NCBI RefSeq assembly: GCF_041435355.1
Contig: NZ_CP108442.1
Location: 1,922,001 to 1,986,000 of the forward strand
DNA length: 64,000 nt
DNA from: Streptomyces sp. NBC_01276
GTDB taxonomy: Bacteria > Actinomycetota > Actinomycetes > Streptomycetales > Streptomycetaceae
Direction: 5' to 3'
Part shown: positions 42,474-51,348 of the stretch, in pieces
How the letters are laid out: every line of letters starts with the position of its first letter
How positions within the stretch are numbered: the first letter of the stretch is position 1
Position numbers and translations under genes: made by a program
Notes under the pieces: generated by a model
What the model was told of the DNA's origin: nothing
What the model saw: the letters and a program-made list of their open reading frames with translations, nothing else
Databases searched by the model: none

Positions 42474-43211
42474 TCAGACGCCCCGCTCGCGCGCGGCGGC
42501 CTTGGCCGCCTTCTCCGCGGCCTCCTCGGCCTCGTACTCGGCGATGACGTCGATCGGCGGCGGCGCCTTGGCGAGGAAGACCCAGGTGAAGTACACGGCC
42601 AGCACCATCGGCGGCAGCTTCAGCGCGATCAGCACCCAGCCCAGCTGCGTGGCGTCACCCCACCAGTACAGCGGGAAGAGGATCGCGTACTTGGCGAGGA
42701 AGATGATGCCCCAGGCCAGGCTGGCCTTGGTGTAGGCCTTCTTGCGCCCCGGGTTGCGGGTGCGCCAGGACAGGTTCTCCTTGAAGACCGGTCCGAGGAT
42801 CACGCCCAGCAGCGGGAAGCCCACGAGCGCCGACAGCGTGAAGGCCACGCCCAGGCCGGCACCGTAGATCATGCCCGGCAGGTAGAAGCCCTTGGCGCTG
42901 CCCGTGAACAGGGCGAAGGCCACGCCCACGCCCACGCCGAACACACCGCTGAAAGCGTGTTTGACGGTGTCCTTGCGCAGCAGCCGGACGATCACCAGCA
43001 GGACGGCCACCGCGCCCGCCGCGATGGCCGAGGACCTCACGTCCTTGTTGATCGTGTAGATCATCACGAAGAGCAGGCCGGGGAGCATCGTCTCCACGGT
43101 GCCCCGGATGCCGCCGAACGCGTCGAAGAGGGCCGCCTGCGTCACGGCCTTCTGGTCGGCCGCGGGGTCCTGCGGATTCGGCGGGGGGGACGAGCGGTCG
43201 AATGACGTCAC
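42474..43211 (-). CDS. DUF3159 membrane protein
   Basis: The 245-residue protein has about six spans (TMLPGLLFVMIYTIN, AIAAGAVAVLLVIVRLL, AFSGVFGVGVGVAFALFTG and others) and a charged Ala/Glu C-terminal tail. It opens with a Pro-rich segment and TQAALFDAFGGIRGTVETMLPGL, typical of DUF3159 actinobacterial proteins. Function is unknown. It lies 3 bp after the OB-fold gene and is probably co-transcribed with it. Confidence 0.88.
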   Translation of the reverse strand: MTSFDRSSPPPNPQDPAADQKAVTQAALFDAFGGIRGTVETMLPGLLFVMIYTINKDVRSSAIAAGAVAVLLVIVRLLRKDTVKHAFSGVFGVGVGVAFALFTGSAKGFYLPGMIYGAGLGVAFTLSALVGFPLLGVILGPVFKENLSWRTRNPGRKKAYTKASLAWGIIFLAKYAILFPLYWWGDATQLGWVLIALKLPPMVLAVYFTWVFLAKAPPPIDVIAEYEAEEAAEKAAKAAARERGV

Positions 43212-43214
43212 CGG

Positions 43215-43634
43215 TCAGTGCTCCTGTCCGAGCGGTCGGAGTTCGTACTTCGGGTTGAAGAGGACCCGGCGCCCATGACTCATCGAGATCCGCCCGGAGG
43301 CGATCATGCGCCGCCCGGGTTCGATTCCCACGATCGAGCGACGTCCGAGCCACACCACGTCGAGCGGGGCCGAGCCGTCGAACAGCTCCGCCTCCAGGGC
43401 GGGGACGCCCGCCCTCGGACGCAGGGTGACCGTACGCAGGGTTCCGGTCACCTTGACTATCTGGCGGTCGTGGCAGTCGCAGATCCGCGTGCACCCCGCG
43501 GCTTCTGCGTCCTCCTGCAGCTCCGCCGAATGCAGCTCCTCCTGGGAGGTGGACAGCCGTTCGATCATCCGGCGGAACCGGCCCGCCGGCCGGGCCGGCT
43601 TCGCGGGCTTCTCGGGACGCGGTTCAGCACTCAT
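43215..43634 (-). CDS. OB-fold nucleic-acid-binding domain protein
   Basis: The 139-residue protein has a basic Pro/Lys N-terminus (about 1-30) and a C-terminal OB fold (RQIVKVTGTLRTVTLRPRAGVPALEAELFDGSAPLDVVWLGRRSIVGIEPGRRMIASGRIS). Two Cys and a His in GCTRICDCHDR may bind metal. Actinobacterial relatives are linked to nucleic-acid binding by fold only. It sits with the DUF3159 gene. Confidence 0.85.
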   Translation of the reverse strand: MSAEPRPEKPAKPARPAGRFRRMIERLSTSQEELHSAELQEDAEAAGCTRICDCHDRQIVKVTGTLRTVTLRPRAGVPALEAELFDGSAPLDVVWLGRRSIVGIEPGRRMIASGRISMSHGRRVLFNPKYELRPLGQEH

Positions 43635-43658
43635 ACCGGAAGCCTACCGGCGCCCCCG

Positions 43659-44345
43659 CTACCTCTCGAAGCGGTATCCCATGCCCGGTTCGGTGATGAA
43701 GTGGCGGGGATGCGAGGGGTCGGCCTCCAGCTTGCGGCGCAGTTGCGCCATGTAGACCCGCAGGTAGTTGCTCTCCGTCCCGTACGAGGGCCCCCAGACC
43801 TCCTGGAGCAGCTGCTTCTGGCTGACGAGCTTCCCGCCGTTGCGGACCAGCACCTCCAGCAGGTGCCACTCGGTGGGGGTGAGGCGTACGTCGCGTCCCT
43901 CGCGCACCGCCTTCTTGGCGGCGAGGTCCACCGTGAACCCCTCGGTCTCGACCACCACCTCGTCCTCGGCCGCCCCGGCCGCCGGCTCGGCCCGGCGCAC
44001 GGCCGCGCGCAGGCGGGCCAGCAGCTCGTCCATGCCGAAGGGCTTGGTGACGTAGTCGTCGGCGCCCGCGTCGAGGGCCTCGACCTTCTCGTCGGAGCTG
44101 TGCCGGGCGGAGAGCACCAGGATCGGCACCCTGGTCCAGCCCCGCAGCCCCCTGATCACCTCGACCCCGTCCATGTCGGGCAGGCCGAGGTCGAGGACGA
44201 CCACGTCGGGGTGGCGGGCCGCCGCGAGTTCCAGGGCCTGGGCCCCGTCGGCCGCGGCGTCGACCTCGTACCGGCGCGCCTTCAGGTTGATCACGAGGGC
44301 TCGGACGATCTGCGGCTCGTCGTCCACCACGAGCACCCGGGTCAT
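43659..44345 (-). CDS. kdpE: KdpE, OmpR-family response regulator
   Basis: The 228-residue regulator has a receiver domain with VLVVDDEPQI, the phospho-acceptor Asp in VVVLDLGLPDMDG and Lys in YVTKPFG. A winged-helix output domain follows (LTPTEWHLLEVLVRNGGKLVSQKQLLQEVWG, then NYLRVYMAQLRRKLE). It overlaps the KdpD stop by 4 bases (ATGA), which fixes its identity. KdpDE controls the high-affinity K+ ATPase KdpFABC, but no kdpFABC lies next to it here. Confidence 0.93.
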   Translation of the reverse strand: MTRVLVVDDEPQIVRALVINLKARRYEVDAAADGAQALELAAARHPDVVVLDLGLPDMDGVEVIRGLRGWTRVPILVLSARHSSDEKVEALDAGADDYVTKPFGMDELLARLRAAVRRAEPAAGAAEDEVVVETEGFTVDLAAKKAVREGRDVRLTPTEWHLLEVLVRNGGKLVSQKQLLQEVWGPSYGTESNYLRVYMAQLRRKLEADPSHPRHFITEPGMGYRFER

Positions 44346-46972
44346 TGGGGTCCTGCTTTCTGTCGTTCGGAGTGGTCCCCAGCTCCCTTCGGAGCCGGGG
44401 CCGGTGTCTGTCCCGCGCGTGCCGCGGAGGCCGCCCCCACGGCCTCCGCCCCGTCCGCGGCCGGGGCGTCCCGGGTCGCCGCGCGCAGGGTGAGCACCAT
44501 TGTCAGCCCGCCCCCGGGCGTGTCCTCGGCGGCGAGGGTGCCGTCCATCGCCTCGGCGAAGCCCCGGGCCACGGCCAGCCCGAGGCCCACCCCGGTGCCG
44601 CGCGGGGCGTCCCCGTACCGCTGGAAGGGGGCGAAGATCCTGTCCTTGGCCTCGTCCGGCACCCCGGGCCCGCGGTCCACGACCCGGACCTCGACCCGGT
44701 CGCCGAGGAAGCTGGCCGCGACGAGCACGGGTTGCCCCCGGGGGCTGTACTTGACGGCGTTCTCCACGACGTTGGCCACGCTGCGCTCCAGCAGCCCCGG
44801 GTCCACGGCCACCATCGGCAGGGATTCCGGGACGTCCAGCAGCACGCTGTCGTCCGGTACGCCGCCCAGCGCCATCGGGACCACCTCGTCGAGGTCGATC
44901 TCCCGGATCAGCGGGGTCACGGTACCGGTCTGGAGGCGGGACATGTCCAGCAGGTTGCCCACGAGGTGGTCCAGCCGGTCGGCGCCGTCCTCGATCCCTT
45001 CGAGCAGCTCGGCCCGGTCCTCCTCGGACCACTCCACGTCATCGGAGCGCAAGGACGACACCGACGCCTTGATGGAGGCCAGGGGCGTCCGCAGGTCGTG
45101 GCTGACGGCGGCCAGCAGGGCCGTCCGGATCCGGTTGCCCTCGGCCAGCCGACGGGCCTCCTCGGCCTCCCCGACGAGCCGCTGGCGGTCCAGCACCACG
45201 GCGGCCTGGGCGGCGAACGCGCCGAGCACCCGGCGGTCCTCGGCGGGCAGCACCCGGCCGGACAGGGCCAGGGCCATGTGGTCGCCGATCGGCATGTCCA
45301 CGTCGGCGTCCTCGGGCCGGGCGGCCGGGTTCGGGCCCACGCTGCAGGCCCGGGTCCAGGGCTCGACGTCCCCGGCCCGCTCCAGCAGGGCCACGGACTC
45401 CATCGCGAAGGTCTCGCGCACCCGCTCCAGCAGCGCGTCCAGGGCGGTCTCGCCGCGCAGCACGCTCCCGGCCAGGAAGGAGAGGATCTCGGACTCCGCG
45501 CGCAGCCGGGCCGCCTGGTGCGTGCGCCGGGCCGCCAGGTCCACCACGGACGCGACCGAGACCGCGACCCCGAAGAACACGACGATGGCCATGATGTTGC
45601 GCGGGTCGGAGATCGTGAACCGGTGTACCGGAGGGGCGAAGAAGTAGTTCAGCAGCAGCGAGCCGAGGGCGGCCGAGGCCAGGGCCGGCCAGAGTCCGCC
45701 CACCAGCGCGGCCGCCACCGTCAGGGCCAGGAAGAGGAGCATCTCGTTGGCCAGGCCCGGGTTCGCGTTGATGTGCGTGAGCAGGACGCACAGCAGCGCC
45801 GGGAGGACCACCCCGACCAGCCAGCCGGCCACGACCCTGGACCGTCCGAGCCGGGCGGTCGAGCGGGCCACCGGCAGCCCGCGGCCCCTGGCCACCTCCT
45901 CGTGGGTGACGATGTGCACGTCGAGGTCGGGACCCGAGTCGCGGGCCACGGTGGCGCCCACGCCCGGCCCGAGCACGTACTGCCAGGCCTTGCGGCGGCT
46001 GGAGCCCAGCACGACCTGGGTGGCGTTGACCCCGCGGGCGAATTCCAGGAGGGATTCGGGGATGTTGTCGCCGATCACATGGTGAAACGTTCCGCCAAGG
46101 TCTTCGACCAGGGTCCGCTGGACCGCGAGCTCCTTCGGCGAGGCCGAGGTGAGCCCGTCGCTGCGGGCGATGTAGACGGCGAGGACCTCGCTGCCGGAGG
46201 CCTTGGCGGCCATCCGGGAGGCCCGCCGGATCAGCGTGCGCCCCTCCGGACCGCCGGTGAGCCCGACGACGATCCGCTCACGGGCCTGCCAGGTCGAGCG
46301 GATGCCGTGCTCGCCCCGGTACTCCTGGAGGTACTCGTCCACCCGGTCGGCCACCCACAGCAGCGCCAGCTCGCGCAACGCGGTGAGGTTCCCGGGCCGG
46401 AAGTAGTTCGACAGGGCCGCGTCGACCTTGTCGGGCCGGTAGATGTTGCCGTGGGCCATCCGGCGGCGCAGGGCCTGTGGGGACATGTCGACGAGCTCGA
46501 TCTGGTCGGCCCGCCGGACCACCTCGTCCGGGACGGTCTCGCGCTGGCGCACCCCGGTGATCGACTCGACCACGTCGCCGAGCGACTCCAGGTGCTGGAT
46601 GTTGACGGTGGACACCACGTCGATCCCGGCCCGGAGCAGTTCCTCGACGTCCTGCCAGCGCTTGACGTTGCGCGAGCCGGGGACGTTGGTGTGGGCGAGC
46701 TCGTCCACCAGAGCGACGGCCGGCCGCCGCGCCAGCACCGCGTCCACGTCCATCTCGGTGAAGGAGGCACCGCGGTACGCGAGCTCTCTGCGCGGCACCT
46801 GTTCGAGTCCGTGCAGCACCACCTCGGTGCGCGCCCGCCCGTGGTGCTCGACGAAGCCGACGACGCAGTCGCCGCCCCGCTCCACCCGGCGGTGGCCCTC
46901 CGAGAGCATGGCGTACGTCTTGCCCACACCGGGTGCCGCGCCGAGATAGATCCTTAGCCTGCCGCGTCCCAT
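44342..46972 (-). CDS. kdpD: KdpD, potassium/turgor sensor histidine kinase
   Basis: The 876-residue kinase has the full KdpD plan: an N-terminal KdpD domain with a Walker-A-like IYLGAAPGVGKTYAML, a USP-like domain (about 250-370), four membrane spans (VVAGWLVGVVLPALLCVLL through IMAIVVFFGVAVSVASVV), a GAF domain, and a HisKA domain with SHDLRTPLASIKASV and HATPase (GTGVGLGLAVARGF). ATG 46972 starts at the conserved GRGRLRIYLG. The tail is rich in Ala, Pro and Lys. The gene is followed directly by kdpE. Confidence 0.94.
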   Translation of the reverse strand: MGRGRLRIYLGAAPGVGKTYAMLSEGHRRVERGGDCVVGFVEHHGRARTEVVLHGLEQVPRRELAYRGASFTEMDVDAVLARRPAVALVDELAHTNVPGSRNVKRWQDVEELLRAGIDVVSTVNIQHLESLGDVVESITGVRQRETVPDEVVRRADQIELVDMSPQALRRRMAHGNIYRPDKVDAALSNYFRPGNLTALRELALLWVADRVDEYLQEYRGEHGIRSTWQARERIVVGLTGGPEGRTLIRRASRMAAKASGSEVLAVYIARSDGLTSASPKELAVQRTLVEDLGGTFHHVIGDNIPESLLEFARGVNATQVVLGSSRRKAWQYVLGPGVGATVARDSGPDLDVHIVTHEEVARGRGLPVARSTARLGRSRVVAGWLVGVVLPALLCVLLTHINANPGLANEMLLFLALTVAAALVGGLWPALASAALGSLLLNYFFAPPVHRFTISDPRNIMAIVVFFGVAVSVASVVDLAARRTHQAARLRAESEILSFLAGSVLRGETALDALLERVRETFAMESVALLERAGDVEPWTRACSVGPNPAARPEDADVDMPIGDHMALALSGRVLPAEDRRVLGAFAAQAAVVLDRQRLVGEAEEARRLAEGNRIRTALLAAVSHDLRTPLASIKASVSSLRSDDVEWSEEDRAELLEGIEDGADRLDHLVGNLLDMSRLQTGTVTPLIREIDLDEVVPMALGGVPDDSVLLDVPESLPMVAVDPGLLERSVANVVENAVKYSPRGQPVLVAASFLGDRVEVRVVDRGPGVPDEAKDRIFAPFQRYGDAPRGTGVGLGLAVARGFAEAMDGTLAAEDTPGGGLTMVLTLRAATRDAPAADGAEAVGAASAARAGQTPAPAPKGAGDHSERQKAGPQ

Positions 46973-47081
46973 GCGCTCATTCTCCGGGACATCACCGCAG
47001 TTCACGCACCGATCGGTCGCCCCGGACCCATCCCTGACGCATCCCTGACGCGCCGGATGCCCGGCACGCGGGGCCGGTGGG

Positions 47082-47130
47082 GCACGAAGGCCGGCGGGCC
47101 GGCACCGGGGAGCACGAAGGCCGGCGGGCC
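47082..47130. repeat. Two 19-bp direct repeats, 30 bp apart
   Basis: The 19-mer starting GCACGAAGGCC is found at 47082-47100 and exactly again at 47112-47130. The second copy runs into the terminator hairpin at 47119. This may have arisen by local duplication of a terminator arm. Confidence 0.7.
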
Positions 47131-47160
47131 CCGCACCGTGGAGTGCGGGGCCCGCCGGCC
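47119..47160. terminator. Perfect 18-bp terminator hairpin after the DUF3710 gene
   Basis: Positions 47119-47136 pair with 47143-47160 around a 6-base loop, just 48 bp past the stop of the DUF3710 gene. It separates this unit from kdpDE. Confidence 0.85.
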
Positions 47161-47207
47161 ACGAGCGGAGCCCCGGGGACCTCACGGTCCCCCGGGGTCC
47201 CCGACGG

Positions 47208-47984
47208 TCAGCGGACCTCGGTGATCTCCGGGCCGCGCTCCAGCTGGCCCATGCCGCCGGAGAAGCGGGAGCCCTCCTGGTCCTCGGCCGTCTGCACACC
47301 GTCCGGCACCATCTGGGCGTCGTTCGGCAGCTTCAGGACGATGGGGTCGCGCGGGGCCATCGGGCCCTCGCCGCGCAGGACGACGGTCTCCCGGAAGATG
47401 TTCTCCAGCACGCCGGCCGACTCCGGGCGCACCGCGCCCTGGCCGGAGATGACACCGCGCAGGAACCAGCGGGGGCCGTCGACGCCGACGAAGCGCACCA
47501 GCTGGGCGCCCGTCTGGCCGTCGGGCAGCGGAACGGGGACCTGCGCGCGCAGCTCCCAGCCCAGCGGGCCCTCGACCTCGTCGATGATGCCGCCCTGCTG
47601 GGTGATCCCCGAGGCGATCTCCTCGCGGACCTCGCCCCAGATGCCCTCCTTCTTGGGCGCGGCGAAGGCCTGGAGCTGCACCGCGCTGTCGCCGAGGACC
47701 ACGGTCGCGGCCACGATCGCGTCCCCGGCGACCTCGACGCGCAGTTCCATGCCCTCGACACCGGGTACGAGGATGCCGCCCAGGTCGACCCGGCCCTCGG
47801 CCGGGTTGCCGGGCACCTCGGAAACGTCCCACGGGCCGTCGGGACGCGGGGCCGGAGGCAGGTTCAGCCTGCGCGGCTTGGCGGAGTCGAGTCCATCGGC
47901 CGGCTCATCGGCGCGCACGCCGTCGACCTGCTCGGCCGCGCCGCCGTCCTTGACGGAGTCGTTCTTCTTGCGACGTCCGAACAC
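47208..47984 (-). CDS. DUF3710 protein
   Basis: The 258-residue protein starts MFGRRKKNDSVKDGG, a basic-then-acidic N-terminus. It has the DUF3710 body: PDGPWDVSEVPGNPAEGRVDLGGILVPGVEGMELRVEV, then ALNLPTLP-like and RWFLRGVISGQGAV segments. The function is unknown. In actinobacteria it is usually next to dut, as here (1-base gap), so they are co-transcribed. Confidence 0.9.
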   Translation of the reverse strand: MFGRRKKNDSVKDGGAAEQVDGVRADEPADGLDSAKPRRLNLPPAPRPDGPWDVSEVPGNPAEGRVDLGGILVPGVEGMELRVEVAGDAIVAATVVLGDSAVQLQAFAAPKKEGIWGEVREEIASGITQQGGIIDEVEGPLGWELRAQVPVPLPDGQTGAQLVRFVGVDGPRWFLRGVISGQGAVRPESAGVLENIFRETVVLRGEGPMAPRDPIVLKLPNDAQMVPDGVQTAEDQEGSRFSGGMGQLERGPEITEVR

Positions 47985-47985
47985 G

Positions 47986-48531
47986 TCACTGTCCTTCCCG
48001 GTCGGTTACGACCGAAGCGTAGCCATTCCCACCCTGCTGACCAGCGCCGGATCCGGCCACGGCCGCATGACCGCCGGTGGAGCCGAACCCCCCGTCGGCC
48101 CGGGCCGAGCCGGGAAGCTCCTCCACCTCGTGGAAGCGCACCTTCTCGACCCGCTGGACAACCAGCTGGGCAATGCGGTCGAAACGCTCGAACCTGACGC
48201 TCTCGCGAGGGTCGAGATTGACCACGATCACCTTGATTTCCCCACGGTACCCGGCATCCACCGTCCCCGGGGCATTCACGAGCGCGAGCCCGCAGCGGGC
48301 GGCCAGGCCCGAGCGCGGGTGCACGAAGGCGGCGTACCCGTCGGGCAGCGCGATGGAGACGCCGGTGGGCAGCACGGCCCGCTCCCCGGGTTCCAGCTCG
48401 GCGGCGACCGTGGTCACCAGGTCGCAGCCGGCGTCGCCGGGGTGACCGTAGGACGGGAGGGGCACCTCGGGGTCGACTCGGCGGATCAGCACGTCGACGT
48501 CATGACGGGGTGCGTGGTTGTTCTGGGGCAT
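47986..48531 (-). CDS. dut: dUTP diphosphatase
   Basis: The 181-residue protein hydrolyses dUTP to dUMP and PPi, protecting DNA from uracil. The five trimeric dUTPase motifs are seen: GDAGCDLV, HPRSGLAARCG, GTVDAGYRGEIKVIVVN, RIAQLVVQ and the Gly-rich DGGFGSTGG near the C-terminus. The tail after this is longer than in E. coli (GSGAGQQGGNGYASV). ATG 48531 shares a base with the stop of the thioesterase gene. Confidence 0.94.
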   Translation of the reverse strand: MPQNNHAPRHDVDVLIRRVDPEVPLPSYGHPGDAGCDLVTTVAAELEPGERAVLPTGVSIALPDGYAAFVHPRSGLAARCGLALVNAPGTVDAGYRGEIKVIVVNLDPRESVRFERFDRIAQLVVQRVEKVRFHEVEELPGSARADGGFGSTGGHAAVAGSGAGQQGGNGYASVVTDREGQ

Positions 48532-49115
48532 CAGGGGTTCACCTCGAAGGCGCGGGTGCGCCTGACCTGGTCCGGGTCGGCCATCGCCGCCCGGATCTCC
48601 TCGGGCCGACCGTTGTCGATGAAGTGGTCGACCTTCACCTCGATGAAGAGCGCGTCCGCGCGGACGGCGACCGGGCCGTCCGGGCCGCCTATCCGGCCCA
48701 CCGCCGTGGAGTAGATCTTCCGTCCGGCGACGGCGGTGACCTCGGCCTCCAGGTACAGCACGGTGCCCACGGGCACGGGCCGCACGAAGTCCGTCTCCAG
48801 CCGGCCGGTCACCGCGATCACGCGCAGCAGCCAGTTCAGGGAGCCGAGCGTCTCGTCGAGCGCGGTCGCCAGGACCCCGCCGTGGGCGAGTCCGGGCGCG
48901 CCCTGGTGAGCGGGCCTGACGGTGAACTCGGCGGTGATGCGCACGCCCTCGCCCGCGCGGGCCTCCAGATGGAGCCCGTGCGGCTGCCCCCCGCCGCACC
49001 CGAAGCAGTGTTCGTAGTGCGCGCCGAGGAGCTCGCCGGGTGCCGGTGCGTCGGGATGCCGGACCGGCGCGGCGGCATCGGCCGGGGGCGTCAACGCTGT
49101 GTTTCGTCCACTCAC
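48531..49115 (-). CDS. PaaI-family hotdog thioesterase
   Basis: The 194-residue protein has a hotdog fold, shown by HQGAPGLAHGGVLATALDETLGSLNW, the PaaI active-site region with HGG, and a body ETDFVRPVPVGTVLYLEAEV. A CFGCG segment (HYEHCFGCGGGQPHGLHL) precedes it, common in actinobacterial members. It should cleave acyl-CoA or related thioesters; substrate unknown. GTG 49115 is the chosen start. It overlaps dut by one base. Confidence 0.88.
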   Translation of the reverse strand: MSGRNTALTPPADAAAPVRHPDAPAPGELLGAHYEHCFGCGGGQPHGLHLEARAGEGVRITAEFTVRPAHQGAPGLAHGGVLATALDETLGSLNWLLRVIAVTGRLETDFVRPVPVGTVLYLEAEVTAVAGRKIYSTAVGRIGGPDGPVAVRADALFIEVKVDHFIDNGRPEEIRAAMADPDQVRRTRAFEVNP

Positions 49116-49173
49116 AGCCGCTGACCTTACCCGCGCGGCTACCCGCCGGTCGCCTCGTGGGAGGCTTGGGTGT

Positions 49174-49647
49174 ATGCAGCTCTCCCCCGCGCACCACGAC
49201 GAACGACTGTCCGCCCCCCGCTCCTGGTGGGGCGTCGCCGCCCTGACCGGGCTGGCGTGCGCGCTGACGCTGCTCCCGCTGGGCACCCTGCCGCTGCTGG
49301 CAGGGCTGGTCGGCGGAACGGCACTGGCGGCGCTGCTGGTCAGTTCGTACGGTTCCGCGCGCGTGCGCGTGGTGAACGGCTCGCTGGCGGCGGGCGAGGC
49401 GCGGATCCCGGTGACGGCGCTCGGCGAACCGGAGGTCCTGGAGGCGGAGGAGGCCCGCGCCTGGCGCACGTACAAGGCCGACGTCCGCGCCTTCATGCTG
49501 ATGCGCAGCTACGTGCCCACGGCGGTCCGCGTCGAGGTCACCGACCCGGCGGACCCGACGCCCTACGTGTACGTGTCCACCCGCGAGCCCCGGGCCCTGG
49601 CGGCGGCCATCCGCGCGGCGCAGGACGTCCCGGCCACCGGCGCCTGA
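49174..49647 (+). CDS. DUF3093 membrane protein
   Basis: The 157-residue protein has two close spans (GVAALTGLACALTLLPLGTLPLLAGLVGGTALAALLV) and a soluble C-terminal part with VVNGSLAAGEARIPVTALGEPEVLEAEEARAW and YVYVSTREPRALAAAI, as in DUF3093 proteins. Function unknown. It is divergent from the thioesterase gene, with a 58-bp shared promoter region. Confidence 0.9.
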   Translation: MQLSPAHHDERLSAPRSWWGVAALTGLACALTLLPLGTLPLLAGLVGGTALAALLVSSYGSARVRVVNGSLAAGEARIPVTALGEPEVLEAEEARAWRTYKADVRAFMLMRSYVPTAVRVEVTDPADPTPYVYVSTREPRALAAAIRAAQDVPATGA

Positions 49648-49725
49648 GGGCGGCCCCGGTCCCCCGGCGGGGTCACGGTCCGGGGTCAGGTCCGCGGTCC
49701 GGGACCGCGTTACGGCGGCGGGCTT

Positions 49726-50658
49726 TCAGTGCCGCTCGCGCTCCGGGCCCTCCAGTGCGGGCCTGCGTGCCCCGGGAAGGGGCTGGGAGGGGCCGTCAAG
49801 GGGCGGGGACTGCGGGAGGTACTCCCAGGGCACGGCCCGTCTGCGCAGGTCCGTACGCACCTTGTCGGCGAGTTTCCGGGTGTCCCGGCGGTTCATGACC
49901 GCGCCGACGGCAGCGCCGACCATGAACGGCATCAGGTTGGGCAGGTTGCGGAACATCCGCTTCATGATCTGCTGGCGCAGTTCGCGCTTCATCTGCCCGC
50001 CGAGCGCCGCGTTCAGCGTCGTCGGCTTGGTCAGGTCGATCCCGCGCTCCTCGGTCCATGCCGTCAGGTAGGCGGAGGTGCGGTCCTTCAGGGCGCCGGG
50101 CGGCCGCTGCCCGTAGACCTCGTGGAGCTCGGCGACGAGCTTGAGTTCGATCGCGGCGACGGCGGTGATCTCCGCGGCCAGCTCCGCCGGCATGGCGGGC
50201 GGAACCGGCAGCATCGCCGCGGCGCCGATGCCCGCGCCGACCGTCGAGGTGGCATGGGCGGCCCCGGCGATCAGCTTGTCGGCCAGTTGATCGGGGTCGA
50301 GACCCGGGAACTGCGCGCGCAGGGTCGCGAGGTCCCGGACCGGAACGCGCGGTGCGTTCTCGATGATGCGGTCGGCGATGTACAGGGCGGCGGCCTTCGC
50401 GCTTTCGCCGCCCTTGCGCACACCGTTCTTGACGGCTTGCATCCGGCCGGCCCCGGGCTTGCGCTCCCGGGACCCCTCGTCGGCCGCTGTGGCCGGCGGC
50501 ACCGCCTGGGCGGTGCCGAAGGGCACGACGGTCGTGTCGAGGGGCGGGGCGGCGGGGGTGCCGGGGCCCGTTTCCGGGCCCGTGGCCACCACGCTCGTCT
50601 CCGCCGGACCGCCGGATTTCCGGAAGCGTCGCTTCCGAAAGGGCGTCGAGCCGGTCAC
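49726..50658 (-). CDS. Conserved hypothetical protein, EcsC-like
   Basis: The 310-residue protein has a basic Pro/Thr-rich N-terminus (to about residue 75). The body has two hydrophobic Ala/Gly helices (STVGAGIGAAAMLPVPPAMPAELAAEITAVAAIELKLVAELHEVYG) and a C-terminal RNLPNLMPFMVGAAVGAVMNRRDTRKLADKVRTDL. The pattern resembles EcsC-type peripheral membrane proteins, but I am not certain. It is 9 bp from the DUF4193 gene and co-directional. Confidence 0.75.
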   Translation of the reverse strand: MTGSTPFRKRRFRKSGGPAETSVVATGPETGPGTPAAPPLDTTVVPFGTAQAVPPATAADEGSRERKPGAGRMQAVKNGVRKGGESAKAAALYIADRIIENAPRVPVRDLATLRAQFPGLDPDQLADKLIAGAAHATSTVGAGIGAAAMLPVPPAMPAELAAEITAVAAIELKLVAELHEVYGQRPPGALKDRTSAYLTAWTEERGIDLTKPTTLNAALGGQMKRELRQQIMKRMFRNLPNLMPFMVGAAVGAVMNRRDTRKLADKVRTDLRRRAVPWEYLPQSPPLDGPSQPLPGARRPALEGPERERH

Positions 50659-50667
50659 CGCCGAGCC

Positions 50668-50964
50668 TCAGTCGCAGTCGCGGCAGATCGGCTGGCCGTT
50701 CTTCTCCCGTGCCAGCTGGCTGCGGTGGTGCACCAGGAAGCAGCTCATGCAGGTGAACTCGTCCGCCTGCTTCGGGAGGACCCGGACGGCCAGTTCCTCG
50801 TTGGAAAGGTCCGCACCGGGAAGCTCCAGGCTCTCGGCGCCGTCGAAGTCCTCGACGTCGACGTTCGAGGACGACTTCTCGCTGCGCCGGGCCTTCAGCT
50901 CTTCGATGCTGTCGTTGTCGACGTCATCGTCGGTCTTGCGTGGGGTGTCGTAGTCCGTTGCCAT
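50668..50964 (-). CDS. DUF4193 small zinc-ribbon protein
   Basis: The 98-residue protein is acidic in its first two thirds (DDDVDNDSIEELKARRSEKSSSNVDVED). It ends in a Cys4-type zinc ribbon: CMSCFLVHHRSQLA and CRDCD. This is the DUF4193 plan of actinobacteria. Function unknown. ATG 50964 is used. Confidence 0.92.
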   Translation of the reverse strand: MATDYDTPRKTDDDVDNDSIEELKARRSEKSSSNVDVEDFDGAESLELPGADLSNEELAVRVLPKQADEFTCMSCFLVHHRSQLAREKNGQPICRDCD

Positions 50965-51273
50965 TTTTTCGCTCTCCCCCTCTGGGATTTAGCGGTGTCT
51001 CAGCGCACGTAACGCGCGAGAGGCCGGACTTGTGCCCGACCTGAGGCGGAGATTTTGCCTCACATCAAGGTCTGTTACTCAATCGACACCCAGCCGCACG
51101 CCCGAAGGAGCTTGTGGCTGGGATGACGACCGGGACCGTACACGGTCCGGGGGCCGTCTTGCACAAACGCCACCCCGTGTATTTCCCGCCACCAGGGGGG
51201 CCGGAAACCCGGACTTCCCGGGCTTTCCGGCCTCACCGGCATCACTGAACGCACATGACCGGACACTCGGCAA

Positions 51274-51287
51274 TGTGATCGATCACA
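51274..51287. promoter_or_regulatory. Perfect 14-bp palindrome (candidate CRP/FNR-type site)
   Basis: TGTGATC followed by its inverse GATCACA forms a perfect palindrome, matching a GTG-N6-CAC half-site spacing like that reported for Streptomyces CRP. It is about 310 bp upstream of the DUF4193 start, in the 384-bp gap (50965-51348) between cutS and DUF4193, which otherwise has no gene. Confidence 0.4.
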
Positions 51288-51348
51288 CAACTACCATCCA
51301 TCGTCCCACCCCGCCATTCCGCTGACAGCGAACACGGTTCCGGGTGGA

